Source: Thiobacter sp. AK1
GTDB lineage: Bacteria > Pseudomonadota > Gammaproteobacteria > Burkholderiales > Thiobacteraceae
Length of the DNA: 64,000 bases
Reading direction: 5' to 3'
Assembly: GCF_039822265.1 (NCBI RefSeq)
Contig: NZ_JBAJEX010000004.1
Location: 124,001-188,000 of the forward strand
Shown here: positions 8,679 through 18,239 of the stretch, piece after piece
Layout of the letters: the number at the start of each line of letters is the position of its first letter
Numbering within the stretch: the stretch's first letter is position 1
Notes under the pieces: generated by a model
The model's database searches: none
The model's input: the letters and a program-made list of their open reading frames with translations, nothing else
Told to the model about the DNA's origin: nothing
Made by a program: the position numbers and the translations under genes

Positions 8679-9077
8679 ATGAAAGCAAATACTCTCGTTC
8701 GCGTCTTGCCGCTGCTATTGGCCATGGGCGCGAGCACGGCCTACGCCGATCATGGTGCGAGCGTGCTCGGTGCAGCCATTGGAAGCGCGGCGGGCGCAGC
8801 AGTAGGTCATGGTCTGGGTGGTGATCGTGGCGCCGTCATCGTCTGGAGCGCCCTGGGCGGAGCTGCAGGCGCCGCGATTGGCCAAAGCATGGACTGGGAC
8901 GACGAACCGCGGTCCGTGATATATCGCCCCCGATACGTGCGCGAGCGCGTGATCTATGTCCCGCAACCGGCGGAGCGCTGCCTCGTGGTGCCGCCGCCGC
9001 GGCGAGTGGTCTATGTCTATGGGCCGCCTCCGGGCTGGCGTAAGCACCACCATGCCCATTGGGACTGGGACGACTGA
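8679..9077 (+). CDS. secreted glycine-zipper protein with basic, aromatic C-terminus
   Basis: Start ATG at 8679 with AAAGGAGG upstream; 132 residues. A signal peptide (MKANTLVRVLPLLLAMGAS...AYA) is followed by two glycine-zipper helices (GAAIGSAAGAAVGHGLGG and ALGGAAGAAIGQSM), which family knowledge links to outer-membrane or oligomeric membrane association. The rest is rich in Arg, Tyr, Val and Pro (RYVRERVIYVPQP) and ends with His and Asp-Trp repeats. Similar proteins are common in Betaproteobacteria and have no assigned function. It converges with tyrS, with 12 bases between the two stops. Confidence 0.75.
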   Translation: MKANTLVRVLPLLLAMGASTAYADHGASVLGAAIGSAAGAAVGHGLGGDRGAVIVWSALGGAAGAAIGQSMDWDDEPRSVIYRPRYVRERVIYVPQPAERCLVVPPPRRVVYVYGPPPGWRKHHHAHWDWDD

Positions 9078-9089
9078 CGCCCAGCCCCT

Positions 9090-10277
9090 TCAGACAAGGG
9101 AGACGCGGGCGAACTTGCGCTTGCCCACCTGAATCACGACCTTCTCACCAGGGGGGAGGACGAGGCCTTTGTCGCTCACTTTCTCGCCGTTCACCCGTAC
9201 GCCACCTTGCTCGATCAGGCGCAGGGCCTCCGACGTGCTGGCGGTAAGCCCCGCCTGCTTGAGGACGTGCCCGATCCCACCAGCCGGCACGGCGACCTCG
9301 GGCAGGTCTTCCGGAATGGTATGCAGACGGAAGCGCGCCTCGAAATCCGCCAGCGCCTTCTCTGCCGCCGCGCGATCATGGAAACGGGCGACAATTTCCT
9401 GGGCGAACAGCACCTTGATGTCACGCGGATTGCGCCCGTTGGCCACCTCCCGCTTCCACTGCTCGATGGTGGACAGGGGCTGGAAGGACAACAGTTCGAG
9501 GTACCGCCACATCAAGTCGTCGGAGATGGACATGAGCTTGCCGAACATTTCGTTGGGCGGCTCGTTGATGCCGACGTAGTTGTGCAGTGACTTGGACATC
9601 TTGTTTATACCATCCAAGCCTTCCAGAATGGGCATGGTGAGCACCACCTGAGGCGGCTGGCCGTAGCGTTTCTGGAGTTCGCGCCCCACCAGCAGATTGA
9701 ATTTCTGGTCGGTTCCCCCTAGCTCCATATCCGCGCGCAGCACCACCGAGTCGTACCCCTGAATGAGGGGATAGAGGAATTCGTGAATGGCGATCGGCTG
9801 TCCGGCGATGTAGCGCTTGTGGAAATCGTCCCGCTCCAGCATCCGCGCGACGGTGTACTGGGCCGCCAGGCCCACCATGTCGGCTGCCTTCATTTCGCCC
9901 ATCCAGCTGGAGTTGAAGAGGACCAGTGTCTTTTCCGGATCCAGGATCTTGAAGATCTGCTGCTCGTAGGTGCGGGCATTCTCCAGCACCTGGTCGCGAC
10001 TCAGGGGTGGACGTGTGGCGCTCTTGCCGGTGGGGTCGCCGATCATGCCGGTGAAGTCCCCGATCAGGAACAAGGCCTCATGCCCCATGTCCTGTAGTTG
10101 CCGCAGCTTGTTGAGAAGCACCGTGTGCCCCAAGTGCAGATCCGGTGCGGTCGGGTCGAAGCCCGCCTTCACCCGCAGTGGCCGACCCAGGGCGAGGCGC
10201 TGTTTCAGTTCGTCTTCCAGGAGGAGTTCCTGGCAACCGCGCTTGATAATTTGCAGAGCGTCGGCAATCGAGTCCAT
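9090..10277 (-). CDS. tyrS: tyrosyl-tRNA synthetase
   Basis: Taking the ATG at 10277 gives [14 protein letters not shown] and 395 residues, the length of the TyrRZ-like proteobacterial form. Class I signatures are present: DLHLGHTVL (HIGH motif) near residue 50 and KMSKS about residue 230 ([14 protein letters not shown]). The C-terminal S4-like RNA-binding domain ([18 protein letters not shown]) is intact. The enzyme charges tRNA-Tyr in the cytoplasm. The reading frame remains open upstream into the divergent M23 peptidase gene, but that extension is low-complexity and is not credible. Confidence 0.96.
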   Translation of the reverse strand: MDSIADALQIIKRGCQELLLEDELKQRLALGRPLRVKAGFDPTAPDLHLGHTVLLNKLRQLQDMGHEALFLIGDFTGMIGDPTGKSATRPPLSRDQVLENARTYEQQIFKILDPEKTLVLFNSSWMGEMKAADMVGLAAQYTVARMLERDDFHKRYIAGQPIAIHEFLYPLIQGYDSVVLRADMELGGTDQKFNLLVGRELQKRYGQPPQVVLTMPILEGLDGINKMSKSLHNYVGINEPPNEMFGKLMSISDDLMWRYLELLSFQPLSTIEQWKREVANGRNPRDIKVLFAQEIVARFHDRAAAEKALADFEARFRLHTIPEDLPEVAVPAGGIGHVLKQAGLTASTSEALRLIEQGGVRVNGEKVSDKGLVLPPGEKVVIQVGKRKFARVSLV

Positions 10278-10407
10278 GGCGCTGTCGTTTCCGCCGTAAA
10301 TATTAGATTTCCATGAAATTCCAAGGGCATGGCGATGACAGAAAGTTATTTTGCCCCGCCCGGAAACTCTGTTATCCTCGCGCCTGGTTTTTCGGAAGGC
10401 GCAACCC

Positions 10408-11769
10408 ATGCACAAGGACAAAGGCGCGATTTTAGCGCAAAACCCGCCTCCCGCCCCGGTGGACCAAGTCGCGACACCATCCGGGACGACATCCTCCCGC
10501 AGCCTACGACTGCGCTGGCTCATCGCCCTCTCCACCCTGCCACTACTAGGAATGGCAGTGGCCTTTGGCATCGCGCCAGCCACCGACCCGCAGCCGCTGG
10601 AACGCCGGACGGTGATCGAGCAACTCGACCTGCCCACACCCACCCCCCTCGATGAGGGCGACGGCCAAACCTTCTGGCGCCAGACCCGCATCCAGCGCGG
10701 CGATACCTTGGCCAGCCTGCTCGATCGGCTGGAAGTGGACGATGCCGCAGCCTTTGCCTTTCTTCGCGCAAGCCGCGAGGCGCGCACCCTCACCCAGTTG
10801 GTGCCTGGCCGCAGCGTCCGTGCCGAGACGGATGCGGAAGGTCGACTGGTGGCGCTGCGCTACGTGGCGCCAGACCAGACGCTGCTGCAAGTGGAGCGCG
10901 CGGGTGAAAGCTTCCGCCTGCGTGAAGAGAAAGCGGCGCTAGAGACGCGAATCACCATCAAATCCGGAGAGATCAAGAGCTCTCTGTTCGGTGCCACGGA
11001 CGCCGCAGGCGTGCCCGATGCGGTGGCAGTGCAGATGGCGGAGATTTTCTCTTCCGACATCGACTTCCACTTGGATATCCGCAAGGGCGACCGCTTCACT
11101 GTCATTTATGAGACGCTGCACAGCGAAGGTGAGCCAGTGCGCTTCGGGCGCGTGCTGGCAGCGGAGTTCGTCAACGCGGGCAGGACCTATCAGGCCGTCT
11201 ATTTCCGCGACCGTGACGGACGCGAGGGCTATTACACGCCGGACGGGAAGAATCTGCGCAAGGCCTTTCTACGCTCGCCGCTGGAATTCTCCCGCATCAC
11301 GTCGGGCTTCAGCCTGGCCCGCTTCCATCCGGTGTTGAAGACCTGGCGTGCCCATAAAGGCGTGGATTACGGCGCCCCCATCGGCACGCCGGTGCGCGCG
11401 GTGGCCGACGGTACCGTCGCCTTTGCTGGGCGGCAGAACGGCTACGGCAATCTCATCGTGCTGCAGCACAACGGACGCATCAGCACCGCCTACGGTCACC
11501 TCTCCGGCTTCGCCAAGGGCATCCGGCAAGGTGCGCGCGTCACCCAGGGTCAAACCATCGGCTACGTGGGCGCCACGGGTCTGGCCACAGGGCCACACCT
11601 ACACTACGAATTCCGCGTCGCTGGCGTGCAGCGCAATCCCCTCACCGTGCCCATGCCCCAGGCCTTTCCCATCGCAGCCCAGTATCGCAACGAATTCCGC
11701 GCGGCCACGGCTCCTCTGGTGGCCCGCCTGTCGCTGGTGCGCGGGCTGAATCTGGCCAGCATCGACTGA
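10408..11769 (+). CDS. M23 family metallopeptidase, MepM/LytM-like murein endopeptidase
   Basis: Start ATG at 10408 with GGAAGG upstream; 453 residues. One N-terminal membrane anchor ([20 protein letters not shown], about 35-55) is followed by a LysM/OapA-like region ([18 protein letters not shown]), a linker domain and a C-terminal lysostaphin-type peptidase. Zinc ligands are visible as HKGVDYGAP (His and Asp) and HLHYEF (H-x-H), so the enzyme should be active rather than a degenerate LytM activator. It would cleave peptidoglycan cross-links in the periplasm during growth. It is followed 30 bases later by anmK, a cell-wall recycling kinase, which fits a shared cell-wall theme. Confidence 0.92.
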   Translation: MHKDKGAILAQNPPPAPVDQVATPSGTTSSRSLRLRWLIALSTLPLLGMAVAFGIAPATDPQPLERRTVIEQLDLPTPTPLDEGDGQTFWRQTRIQRGDTLASLLDRLEVDDAAAFAFLRASREARTLTQLVPGRSVRAETDAEGRLVALRYVAPDQTLLQVERAGESFRLREEKAALETRITIKSGEIKSSLFGATDAAGVPDAVAVQMAEIFSSDIDFHLDIRKGDRFTVIYETLHSEGEPVRFGRVLAAEFVNAGRTYQAVYFRDRDGREGYYTPDGKNLRKAFLRSPLEFSRITSGFSLARFHPVLKTWRAHKGVDYGAPIGTPVRAVADGTVAFAGRQNGYGNLIVLQHNGRISTAYGHLSGFAKGIRQGARVTQGQTIGYVGATGLATGPHLHYEFRVAGVQRNPLTVPMPQAFPIAAQYRNEFRAATAPLVARLSLVRGLNLASID

Positions 11770-11799
11770 TGACTGCCCGGCTAGGGGCGGATCAACACC

Positions 11800-12909
11800 A
11801 TGGCAGCTGGCACGCCCCCTCTCGTCATCGGGCTCATGTCAGGCACCAGCCTGGACGGCGTGGACGCCGTCCTTGGTGACTTTTCCCACACCATCCCGAA
11901 AACCTTGGGTCATGTCCAGCTCGGCTTCGACCCCGAGCTACGGGAAGAACTCCTCGCGCTAAACGAGCCGGGCCCCAACGAGCTGGAGCGGGCCGCCCTC
12001 GCCGCCAACCGCCTCGCCGAGCACTACACGCAGGCGGTCAAGGAACTGCTCGCGCAAACCGGTCTGAGGCCGGATCAAATCGCGGCCATTGGTGCCCACG
12101 GCCAGACCGTTCGCCATCGACCGGAGCTGGGATACACCCTGCAGCTCAACAATCCGGCGCTGCTCGCTGAACGAACCGGCATCAGGGTGGTGGCGGATTT
12201 CCGTAGCCGCGACCTCGCCGCGGGGGGCCAGGGCGCGCCGCTGGTGCCAGCCTTCCATGCCGCGGTGTTTAGCCACGCTGAAAAGCATCGTGTTATCGTC
12301 AATATTGGTGGCATCGCCAATCTCACCGACCTGCCTCCCGGTGGAAACGTGACGGGTTTCGATTGCGGTCCCGGCAACCTGCTCATGGATGCCTGGTGCC
12401 AGCGCCACACGGGTCAGCCCTACGACGTGGGTGGCAGTTGGGCGGCCTCGGGCACGCCCCTGCCGCAGCTTTTGGCGGGCCTCCTTGACGATCCATTTTT
12501 CCGGGCACCGCCACCCAAGAGCACCGGCCGGGATCACTTCAACCTCGCTTGGCTCGAGGCGCAACTTTCGGCAGCGTTCGCACCCCAGGACGTGCAGGCC
12601 ACCCTGTTGCGCCTCACCGCGCAGGCCATCCATGATGCCGTGCAAAGACACATGGCAGGCGCCGAGGAAATCTGGTTGTGTGGCGGTGGCGCGCGCAACA
12701 CGGCGCTGGTCAATACCCTGCGTCACGCCTTCGCTGCCAGCGCCACGCCGGTGGCGCTGACCGATGCCCTCGGCGTGGCCGCCGAGTGGGTGGAAGCGCT
12801 GGCCTTTGCGTGGCTGGCCTGGCGCACCTTGCATGGCGCGCCTGGCAACCTGCCGGCAGTCACCGGCGCGACGCACCCTTGCGTGCTGGGCGCGATCTAT
12901 CCGCGCTAG
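11800..12909 (+). CDS. anmK: anhydro-N-acetylmuramic acid kinase
   Basis: 369 residues, the family length, beginning with the diagnostic GLMSGTSLDGVDAVL. Further family blocks are HGQTVRH, NIGGIANLT, GFDCGPGNLLMD and the C-terminal GGGARN motif of the sugar-kinase/actin fold. The enzyme phosphorylates 1,6-anhydroMurNAc, released during murein turnover, to MurNAc-6-phosphate. It follows the M23 peptidase in the same direction. Its TAG stop interlocks with the stop of gltA on the other strand: the four bases CTAG (12906-12909) serve both genes. Confidence 0.96.
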   Translation: MAAGTPPLVIGLMSGTSLDGVDAVLGDFSHTIPKTLGHVQLGFDPELREELLALNEPGPNELERAALAANRLAEHYTQAVKELLAQTGLRPDQIAAIGAHGQTVRHRPELGYTLQLNNPALLAERTGIRVVADFRSRDLAAGGQGAPLVPAFHAAVFSHAEKHRVIVNIGGIANLTDLPPGGNVTGFDCGPGNLLMDAWCQRHTGQPYDVGGSWAASGTPLPQLLAGLLDDPFFRAPPPKSTGRDHFNLAWLEAQLSAAFAPQDVQATLLRLTAQAIHDAVQRHMAGAEEIWLCGGGARNTALVNTLRHAFAASATPVALTDALGVAAEWVEALAFAWLAWRTLHGAPGNLPAVTGATHPCVLGAIYPR

Positions 12910-14063
12910 CCGCGCTGCTCGATGGGAATGTACTGGCGATTGAGCTCGCCGGTATAAACCTGGGTGGGACGGAAAATGCGGTTCTGCCCCAGCTGTTCCT
13001 TCCAGTGGGCCAGCCAGCCGGCGGCGCGGGCGATGGCGAAGATGGAGGTGAACTGGTCGGGCGCGATCCCCATCTCCCGGTAGAGCACGCCCGAATAGAA
13101 ATCCACGTTGGGATAGACGCCCTTGGGACCCAGACGCTCGGTGGCTGCCCTCTCCACCGCCTGGGCGATCTCGAACAGGGGGCCGACGCGCCCCTCGCGG
13201 TACTCGATCATCTTGCGCATGAGATGTTCCAGGATCACTGCCCGTGGATCCTTGACGTTGTATTCGCGGTGCCCAAAGCCCCAGATCTTTTTCTTCTGCT
13301 TGATCTGGGCGTCGATGTAGGCTTCCGCCTTGTCGGGTGAGCCGATTTCCTCCAACATCTTGACCACCGCCTGGTTGGCACCGCCGTGTAGCGGTCCGGA
13401 GAGGGTGGCGATGCCCGAGGCGATCACGCTGTAAGGACTGGCCAGGGTGGAACCGGCGACGAGCACCGCGAATGTGGAGGCATTGATGGTGTGCTCGGCG
13501 TGCAGGATCAGGCAGATGTCCAGGATACGGGCGATGTAGCGGTCCGGTTCCTCGCCCGTGAGCATCCACAAGAAATTTTCGGCAGTGGTGAGGTCCGTGC
13601 GTGGCTCGATGGGATCATAGCCATTGCGAATGTGCTCCCACATGGCCACCAGAGTGGGCATGCGCGCCAGGATGCTCACCGAGACGTCGTGCACGTAAGC
13701 GAGATCGGCGGCGGCATCGCCAGCGGGACCCTCCGCGCCCGGATAATACATGCCCAAGCAGTTGACCATGGATTGCAGCATGTCCATGGGGTGGGCGTTG
13801 GGCGGCAACGCTCGCATCAGTTCCCGGATGCGGAACTTCACCCGCCGCCGCGCCCGCATATCGCGATCGAATTCCTTGAGGGCAGCCCGCGTCGGCAGGT
13901 TGCCGTCCAGCAGCAAAAGCGCGGTCTCCTCGAAGGTGCTGCGCTCGGCCAGGGTCTCGATGGCATAGCCGCGATAGGCGAGTATGCCTTTTTCGCCATC
14001 GATGAAGGAGATGTTGGATTTCGTCGCCGGCACACCCTCCAGGCCGGGCACGTACTCGTTCAT
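12906..14063 (-). CDS. gltA: citrate synthase
   Basis: 385 residues starting MNEYVPGLEGVPATKS, typical of the shorter bacterial citrate synthases. Catalytic blocks are present: GPLHGGANQAV with the active-site His, IWGFGHREYN with the second His, and PNVDFYSG with the Asp. The enzyme condenses acetyl-CoA with oxaloacetate at the entry of the TCA cycle. The gene is preceded by only 20 bases between its start codon and a strong intrinsic terminator hairpin, so its own promoter is not evident (see findings). It converges with anmK. Confidence 0.96.
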   Translation of the reverse strand: MNEYVPGLEGVPATKSNISFIDGEKGILAYRGYAIETLAERSTFEETALLLLDGNLPTRAALKEFDRDMRARRRVKFRIRELMRALPPNAHPMDMLQSMVNCLGMYYPGAEGPAGDAAADLAYVHDVSVSILARMPTLVAMWEHIRNGYDPIEPRTDLTTAENFLWMLTGEEPDRYIARILDICLILHAEHTINASTFAVLVAGSTLASPYSVIASGIATLSGPLHGGANQAVVKMLEEIGSPDKAEAYIDAQIKQKKKIWGFGHREYNVKDPRAVILEHLMRKMIEYREGRVGPLFEIAQAVERAATERLGPKGVYPNVDFYSGVLYREMGIAPDQFTSIFAIARAAGWLAHWKEQLGQNRIFRPTQVYTGELNRQYIPIEQRG

Positions 14064-14083
14064 CGTTTTCCCCCTGCAGAAAA

Positions 14084-14110
14084 TAAAAGGAGGCGTGGGT
14101 CGCCTCCTTT
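14084..14110 (-). terminator. intrinsic terminator between erpA and gltA
   Basis: A perfect 10-bp stem (AAAGGAGGCG/CGCCTCCTTT) with a five-base loop is followed on the minus strand by TATTTTC. It lies 25 bases after the erpA stop and 20 bases before the gltA start codon. Confidence 0.9.
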
Positions 14111-14135
14111 GGCGTTGCCTGATTGTTGTTGTGGA

Positions 14136-14486
14136 TCAGACCGAGAACGAGGACCCGCAGCCGCAGGTGGAGGTGGCGTTGGGGTTCTTGATCACGAACT
14201 GGGCGCCTTCCAGGCCCTCCTGGTAGTCGATCTCCGCGCCAACCAGATAGGTGAAGCTCATGGGATCGATGAGTAGGGTCACGCCGCCCTTCTCCATCAC
14301 GGTGTCATCCTCGGCCTGGTTCTCGTCGAAGGTGAAGCCATACTGGAAGCCGGAACAACCGCCGCCGGTGACGAACACACGCAGTTTCAGATTGGGATTA
14401 CCCTCCTCATCGATGAGCTGCTTCACCTTGGCGGCGGCGGCGTCGGTGAAAATGAGGGGGGTAGGCATTTCGGTGGCGGCATTCAT
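14136..14486 (-). CDS. erpA: iron-sulfur cluster insertion protein ErpA (A-type carrier)
   Basis: The start is set at the ATG at 14486 because AAGGAG lies six bases upstream; a longer in-frame ATG includes that site. 116 residues of the HesB/IscA fold with the three cluster-ligand cysteines in GGGCSGFQY and the C-terminal CGCG. The acidic loop between them (DENQAEDD) and the fully kept ligands indicate a functional A-type carrier that delivers Fe-S clusters to apoproteins. A good promoter lies directly upstream within the end of the bactofilin gene, and a terminator follows, so erpA is probably its own unit. Confidence 0.95.
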   Translation of the reverse strand: MNAATEMPTPLIFTDAAAAKVKQLIDEEGNPNLKLRVFVTGGGCSGFQYGFTFDENQAEDDTVMEKGGVTLLIDPMSFTYLVGAEIDYQEGLEGAQFVIKNPNATSTCGCGSSFSV

Positions 14487-14516
14487 GGCAAACTCCTTCA
14501 ATATTCGGTTCGGTCA

Positions 14517-14545
14517 ATTATCCCGGCCTTAGGCGGATTGGTCAA
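14517..14545 (-). promoter_or_regulatory. sigma-70-type promoter of erpA
   Basis: On the minus strand TTGACC and GATAAT are spaced by 17 bases. Transcription would start near 14510, giving a leader of about 24 bases carrying the AAGGAG site. The -35 box lies inside the last codons of the bactofilin gene. Confidence 0.55.
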
Positions 14546-14945
14546 TCGCGCCCTGCGCGCCCAGTCCGACCTGGGCTGGCGAGCTTTCCTCGTGCACCAG
14601 CTTGCCCTCGACGATGGCGCCGAGGTGCATTTCCAGGGTCTTGTAAAAGACGTCGCCTGAGACACGGGCCTTGGGCTGCAGTTCCACGTATTCGCTCGCG
14701 TGCACCGGGCCCACCACCGTCCCATTGATGACCACGTGGGAAACCTGGATACGCCCCTCGATGCGGGCATTTTCCGACAATACCAGGGTAGCGGGCCCCT
14801 CGCCGCGCGAGGAAACATTGCCAAAGATGGCGCCATCCACGCGCAGGCCACCGCTGAACGAGACATCACCCTGCACCCGCGTCTCGGCACCGATCAGGGT
14901 ATCGATGCGGTTTTGAGGACGGCTGGGTTTCTTTCCGAAAAACAT
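14529..14945 (-). CDS. bactofilin (polymer-forming cytoskeletal protein)
   Basis: Start ATG at 14945 with GGGAGGAAGG upstream; 138 residues. A short membrane- or partner-binding tail (MFFGKKPSRPQNRID) leads into the beta-helical bactofilin core. The core shows short repeating turns (LIGAETRVQGDVSFSGG, LRVDGAIFGNV, NARIEGRIQV, INGTVVGPVHA, ARVSGDVFYKTLEM, GAIVEGKLV), with hydrophobic residues spaced as in right-handed beta-helix rungs. Bactofilins self-assemble without nucleotides and organise cell-wall synthesis or polarity. It follows a membrane protein of the DUF6776 family, 19 bases upstream, and the two are almost certainly co-transcribed. Confidence 0.9.
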   Translation of the reverse strand: MFFGKKPSRPQNRIDTLIGAETRVQGDVSFSGGLRVDGAIFGNVSSRGEGPATLVLSENARIEGRIQVSHVVINGTVVGPVHASEYVELQPKARVSGDVFYKTLEMHLGAIVEGKLVHEESSPAQVGLGAQGAIDQSA

Positions 14946-14964
14946 GGTTTTCCTTCCTCCCAAC

Positions 14965-15708
14965 TCAGGGCAGCGCAAGGGTACGGGTCCAGCGGGGCTG
15001 TACCGCGCCCGCCTCGAACACACGCACTTGCAAACTCCTTGGGCTCATGCCCTCCGGGAGCTGCAGGCTACCCTCGAGACGCTGATAATAGCGGAAGCGC
15101 ACGGGCAATCGACCCTTGGCTCCGGGCTCGGCCACCGTCAGCGTCCGCCCGTCCCTGACTCCGCTCACCAACAGTTCCACGCTGCCCGAAAATTCCTGGT
15201 CGCGGGGACCGGCGTTCAATAGTAGCAGCCGGTACCGGTATTCGCCAGGCAGCAGGGGGTTGCGCTCCAGCTTGGCATGGTAAATGGTCACGCCCATCGC
15301 CCCCGGGTTGGGCGAGAGCAGGTTGCGGAAAAAGGCGGCATCCTCGCGCAAGATCGCGTTCTCTTCCTGTAGCCCCTTTAAGGTTTGCGCCAGGTTGCGC
15401 TGCGTGGCCTGCTCGATTTCCAATTGCTGACGCAGGCGCGCGCTCTCGGCACGCAAAGCGGCATTGTCGCGCTCAAGACGCGTCACCTCATCCGACAGAC
15501 TGCGCAAGGCTTCCTGCGCCTGACTCTTTTCGAATCCCGCCAGGCGCAGCCCCGTCGTATAGACCCAGTCGGCCAGCGCCAGGCCCGCTCCCACCAGCAG
15601 CGCCACCACGATGAGACGCACCGGCAGGGGAATGTGGGTGCGCACCCGCATGCGCGCCGTCGCGATGCCGAACCGGCTCTTGAGGCGACGCAGGAGACGA
15701 GAGGCCAT
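14965..15708 (-). CDS. DUF6776 family membrane-anchored coiled-coil protein
   Basis: 247 residues. A basic N-terminus, then one transmembrane segment (VRLIVVALLVGAGLALADWVY, about 30-50), a coiled coil (SLSDEVTRLERDNAALRAESA to LKGLQEENAILRED) and a beta-rich C-terminal periplasmic domain with GVTIYHAKLERNPLLPGEYRY and LPVRFRYYQRLEG. This matches the uncharacterised proteobacterial family found beside bactofilin genes. Anchoring plus coiled coil suggests a partner or scaffold for the bactofilin filament, which is inference from position. The argC stop codon lies six bases upstream, so argC, this gene and the bactofilin may form one transcript. Confidence 0.8.
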   Translation of the reverse strand: MASRLLRRLKSRFGIATARMRVRTHIPLPVRLIVVALLVGAGLALADWVYTTGLRLAGFEKSQAQEALRSLSDEVTRLERDNAALRAESARLRQQLEIEQATQRNLAQTLKGLQEENAILREDAAFFRNLLSPNPGAMGVTIYHAKLERNPLLPGEYRYRLLLLNAGPRDQEFSGSVELLVSGVRDGRTLTVAEPGAKGRLPVRFRYYQRLEGSLQLPEGMSPRSLQVRVFEAGAVQPRWTRTLALP

Positions 15709-15714
15709 CCCACC

Positions 15715-16743
15715 TCAAGGCAGTAAGGGCACCTGATCGAGCCCGAGACGTTCTGGCAAGCCGAACAGGATGTTCATGTTCTGAATCGCCTGGCCGGCGG
15801 CACCCTTCACCAGATTGTCGATGACGGACAACACCACCACGGTGTCGCCACCCTGGGGCCGGTGCACGGCAATGCGGCAGACATTGGCGGCCCGCACCGA
15901 GCGTGTTTCGGGATGGGCCCCGGCGGGCAGTACATCCACAAAGGGCTCGTTGCGGTAGCGATTCTCGTAGAGGACCTGTAAGTCCACCTCTTGGGTAAGG
16001 CGCGCATACAGCGTGGCGTGGATACCGCGAATCATGGGCGTGAGGTGAGGCACGAAGGTGAGCCCCACCACGCGGCCCGCGAGCTGGGACAGGCCCTGGC
16101 GGATCTCCGGCCAGTGGCGGTGTCCGGCCACGCCATAGGCCTTGAAGTTATCACCAGCCTCGGCCAGCAGGGTGTGCACCTCGGCCTTGCGTCCCGCTCC
16201 CGACACACCAGATTTGGCATCGGCGATGAGGTGGTCAGTATCCACCACTCCGGCTTCAATCAGGGGCAAGAAACCCAGTTGCACCGCGGTGGGATAGCAG
16301 CCGGGATTGGCGATGAGGCGGGCACCGCGGATTCGGTCGCGGTTGATCTCCGGCAGACCATAGACCGCCTCCGCCACCAAATCGGGACATGCATGCGCCA
16401 TGCCATACCATTTCTCCCACATGGCAATGTCCTTGATGCGGAAATCCGCGGCAAGGTCAATGACCTTGACGCCCGCATCCAGAAGGGCCCGCGTCTGGGT
16501 CATGGCGACGCCGTTGGGCGTGGCAAAAAACACCACGTCGCACTGGCTCAGTGGCGCTTGCGCGGGATCGCTGAAAGCAAGCTTCACCCGTCCCCTTAGA
16601 TTGGGGAACAGGTCGGCCACCGGCATGCCGGCTTCCTTGCGAGAGGTGATGGCGGTGAGCTCCGCTTCCGGATGCTGGGCGAGTAGCCGCAAAAGCTCTA
16701 CCCCGGTATACCCCGTGCCGCCGACGATGCCGATCTTGATCAT
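15715..16743 (-). CDS. argC: N-acetyl-gamma-glutamyl-phosphate reductase
   Basis: 342 residues. The NADP-binding motif [17 protein letters not shown] opens the protein and the catalytic cysteine lies in [13 protein letters not shown] (about residue 148). [13 protein letters not shown] and the His-containing [12 protein letters not shown] block complete the type 1 ArgC signature. It reduces N-acetylglutamyl phosphate to the semialdehyde in arginine synthesis. No other arg gene is adjacent. The 350 bases upstream contain no gene. Confidence 0.97.
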   Translation of the reverse strand: MIKIGIVGGTGYTGVELLRLLAQHPEAELTAITSRKEAGMPVADLFPNLRGRVKLAFSDPAQAPLSQCDVVFFATPNGVAMTQTRALLDAGVKVIDLAADFRIKDIAMWEKWYGMAHACPDLVAEAVYGLPEINRDRIRGARLIANPGCYPTAVQLGFLPLIEAGVVDTDHLIADAKSGVSGAGRKAEVHTLLAEAGDNFKAYGVAGHRHWPEIRQGLSQLAGRVVGLTFVPHLTPMIRGIHATLYARLTQEVDLQVLYENRYRNEPFVDVLPAGAHPETRSVRAANVCRIAVHRPQGGDTVVVLSVIDNLVKGAAGQAIQNMNILFGLPERLGLDQVPLLP

Positions 16744-17042
16744 GCCGTTTCCTCGAAGCCAGACAGTTAGGATGAAACCACGCTGCGCGTTACCTTAAGC
16801 GCCCCTCGCCTCGGGAGCGGGCGGCGTGATGGCAACGATCATGGCCAGGCGCCGTTTCATCGTCCAGGGCGACCGTCGCCATGATCGGCTGTGCTAAACC
16901 GCAGGTGCCTAGCGGGGCGAGAATTTGGCCTACGTGCAGCAGAGGCTGTCCCATTTCCTTCCTCACGATGGCAGTGGCGACGTCTCGCCACGCGGAGAAC
17001 CGATCCCCGCAATGATAAAGGAGGGCAGGCAAGCCACCAATG
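16744..17042. other. intergenic stretch between argC and rpsI
   Basis: About 300 bases with no convincing reading frame. It holds the argC leader and a 54-base segment with inverted ends (listed separately) that recurs near 51.8 kb. No clear promoter for argC was recognised. Confidence 0.5.
16834..16887. repeat. intergenic inverted-end repeat, copy A
   Basis: It starts AACGATCATGGCCAGG and ends CGTCGCCATGATCGG, so its tips are imperfect inverted copies of each other. The copy at 51823-51871 shares the first 16 bases and a similar closing segment. Confidence 0.4.
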
Positions 17043-17067
17043 AAAAAGCCGCCCGCAGGCGGCTTTC
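17043..17067 (-). terminator. intrinsic terminator of the rplM-rpsI operon
   Basis: A perfect 9-bp stem AAAGCCGCC/GGCGGCTTT with a four-base loop, followed by T residues on the minus strand, lies 21 bases after the rpsI stop. Confidence 0.9.
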
Positions 17068-17087
17068 TGTCGGCACCGTAATACGGC

Positions 17088-17480
17088 TCAACGCTTGGAA
17101 AACTGCTTGCGCCGGCGCGCCTTGTGCAGACCCACTTTCTTACGCTCTACCTCCCGCGCATCGCGGGTAATCAGTCCTGCCTTGCGCAGGGTGGGCTTGA
17201 GCGCCGCGTCGTATTGCGCCAGCGCACGCGCGATGCCGTGGCGCACGGCTCCCGCCTGGCCGCTCTCGCCACCACCCGAGACGTTGACCATGATATCGAA
17301 GCGACCTTCGCTGTCGGTCACCACCAGAGGCTGGCGCACCACCATGCGGCCCGTTTCACGGGAGAAATACTCGTCCACGGGTTTATCATTGACGATGAAA
17401 CGACCCTTGCCGGGCTTGATGAACACGCGCGCCACGGAGCTCTTGCGCCGGCCGGTTCCGTAATGCCAGTTGCCGATCAT
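17088..17480 (-). CDS. rpsI: 30S ribosomal protein S9
   Basis: 130 residues with the S9 hallmarks [34 protein letters not shown] and the basic C-terminal tail ending [11 protein letters not shown], which reaches the P-site tRNA. The gene starts 10 bases after rplM, the conserved rplM-rpsI pairing, and is followed by a terminator. Confidence 0.98.
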   Translation of the reverse strand: MIGNWHYGTGRRKSSVARVFIKPGKGRFIVNDKPVDEYFSRETGRMVVRQPLVVTDSEGRFDIMVNVSGGGESGQAGAVRHGIARALAQYDAALKPTLRKAGLITRDAREVERKKVGLHKARRRKQFSKR

Positions 17481-17489
17481 GATGGATCC

Positions 17490-17918
17490 TCAGATTTCCA
17501 AAACCTTGGGCTGCTGCGCGGCATGGGGATGCTCGGCGCCCTTGTAGATCTTGAGCTTCTTGAGCATGGCATAGCCTAGGGGACCCTTGGGCAGCATACC
17601 CTTGACCGCTTTCTCCAACACACGCTCTGGATGCTTGGCCTGCAGCTTGGCAAAGTTCGTGGTATGGATGCCACCGGGATAACCGGAATGACGGTGGTAC
17701 TGCTTGTCCTGCGCCTTGTTGCCGGTGACGCGCAGCTTTTCCACATTGACCACGACGATGTAGTCACCGGTGTCCATGTGCGGCGTGTAGATGGTCTTAT
17801 GCTTGCCCCGTAGGCGGCGGGCGATCTCGCTGGCGAGGCGGCCCAACACCTTGTCGGTACCGTCCACGACATACCAGTCGCGCCTAATGTCTGCCGGTTT
17901 TGCGGAATAGGTACGCAT
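17490..17918 (-). CDS. rplM: 50S ribosomal protein L13
   Basis: 142 residues starting [19 protein letters not shown], with [17 protein letters not shown] and the [16 protein letters not shown] signature of L13. It is the first gene of a two-gene operon with rpsI. A near-consensus sigma-70 promoter lies 38-67 bases upstream of the start codon. L13 is an early-assembling large-subunit protein. Confidence 0.98.
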   Translation of the reverse strand: MRTYSAKPADIRRDWYVVDGTDKVLGRLASEIARRLRGKHKTIYTPHMDTGDYIVVVNVEKLRVTGNKAQDKQYHRHSGYPGGIHTTNFAKLQAKHPERVLEKAVKGMLPKGPLGYAMLKKLKIYKGAEHPHAAQQPKVLEI

Positions 17919-17955
17919 ACCGAAAATCCCGATGCTGAACTTGAGGAAGGGGCGG

Positions 17956-17985
17956 ATTATAGGGGCGTTCCCGCCGCGGTGTCAA
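17956..17985 (-). promoter_or_regulatory. sigma-70 promoter of rplM-rpsI
   Basis: On the minus strand a perfect TTGACA (-35) and a perfect TATAAT (-10) are separated by 18 bases of GC-rich DNA. Transcription should start about 30 bases before the rplM start codon. This is the strongest promoter match seen in the window. Confidence 0.85.
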
Positions 17986-18239
17986 ACCGCTGTATGAGTC
18001 CACCACCTTTGGCACTCGGGGTGGTGAGTGAGGAGCCATTTTCCGGGGGAAGAAGGCCGCATGCGTCGGCCTCTCATCCCATTGCGTCCCATCCGTGCAC
18101 TTGTGGTCAGGCCAGCGCTCTGCTTTCGGCTTCCTCCACAGCTGCAGTTACCCACGACGACACGCTGGTCGTTCGGCTAGTTCTTCCGCCGCCAGGCGGC
18201 TAGGACTATTACCTGCAAGTCCGCGCATGCTGCCGCGGC

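Noticed and set aside
11959-13569. 536-codon minus-strand frame crossing anmK and gltA
   Set aside because: It is antisense to anmK and a shifted frame of gltA; its translation has no family features, while both overlapped genes are certain.
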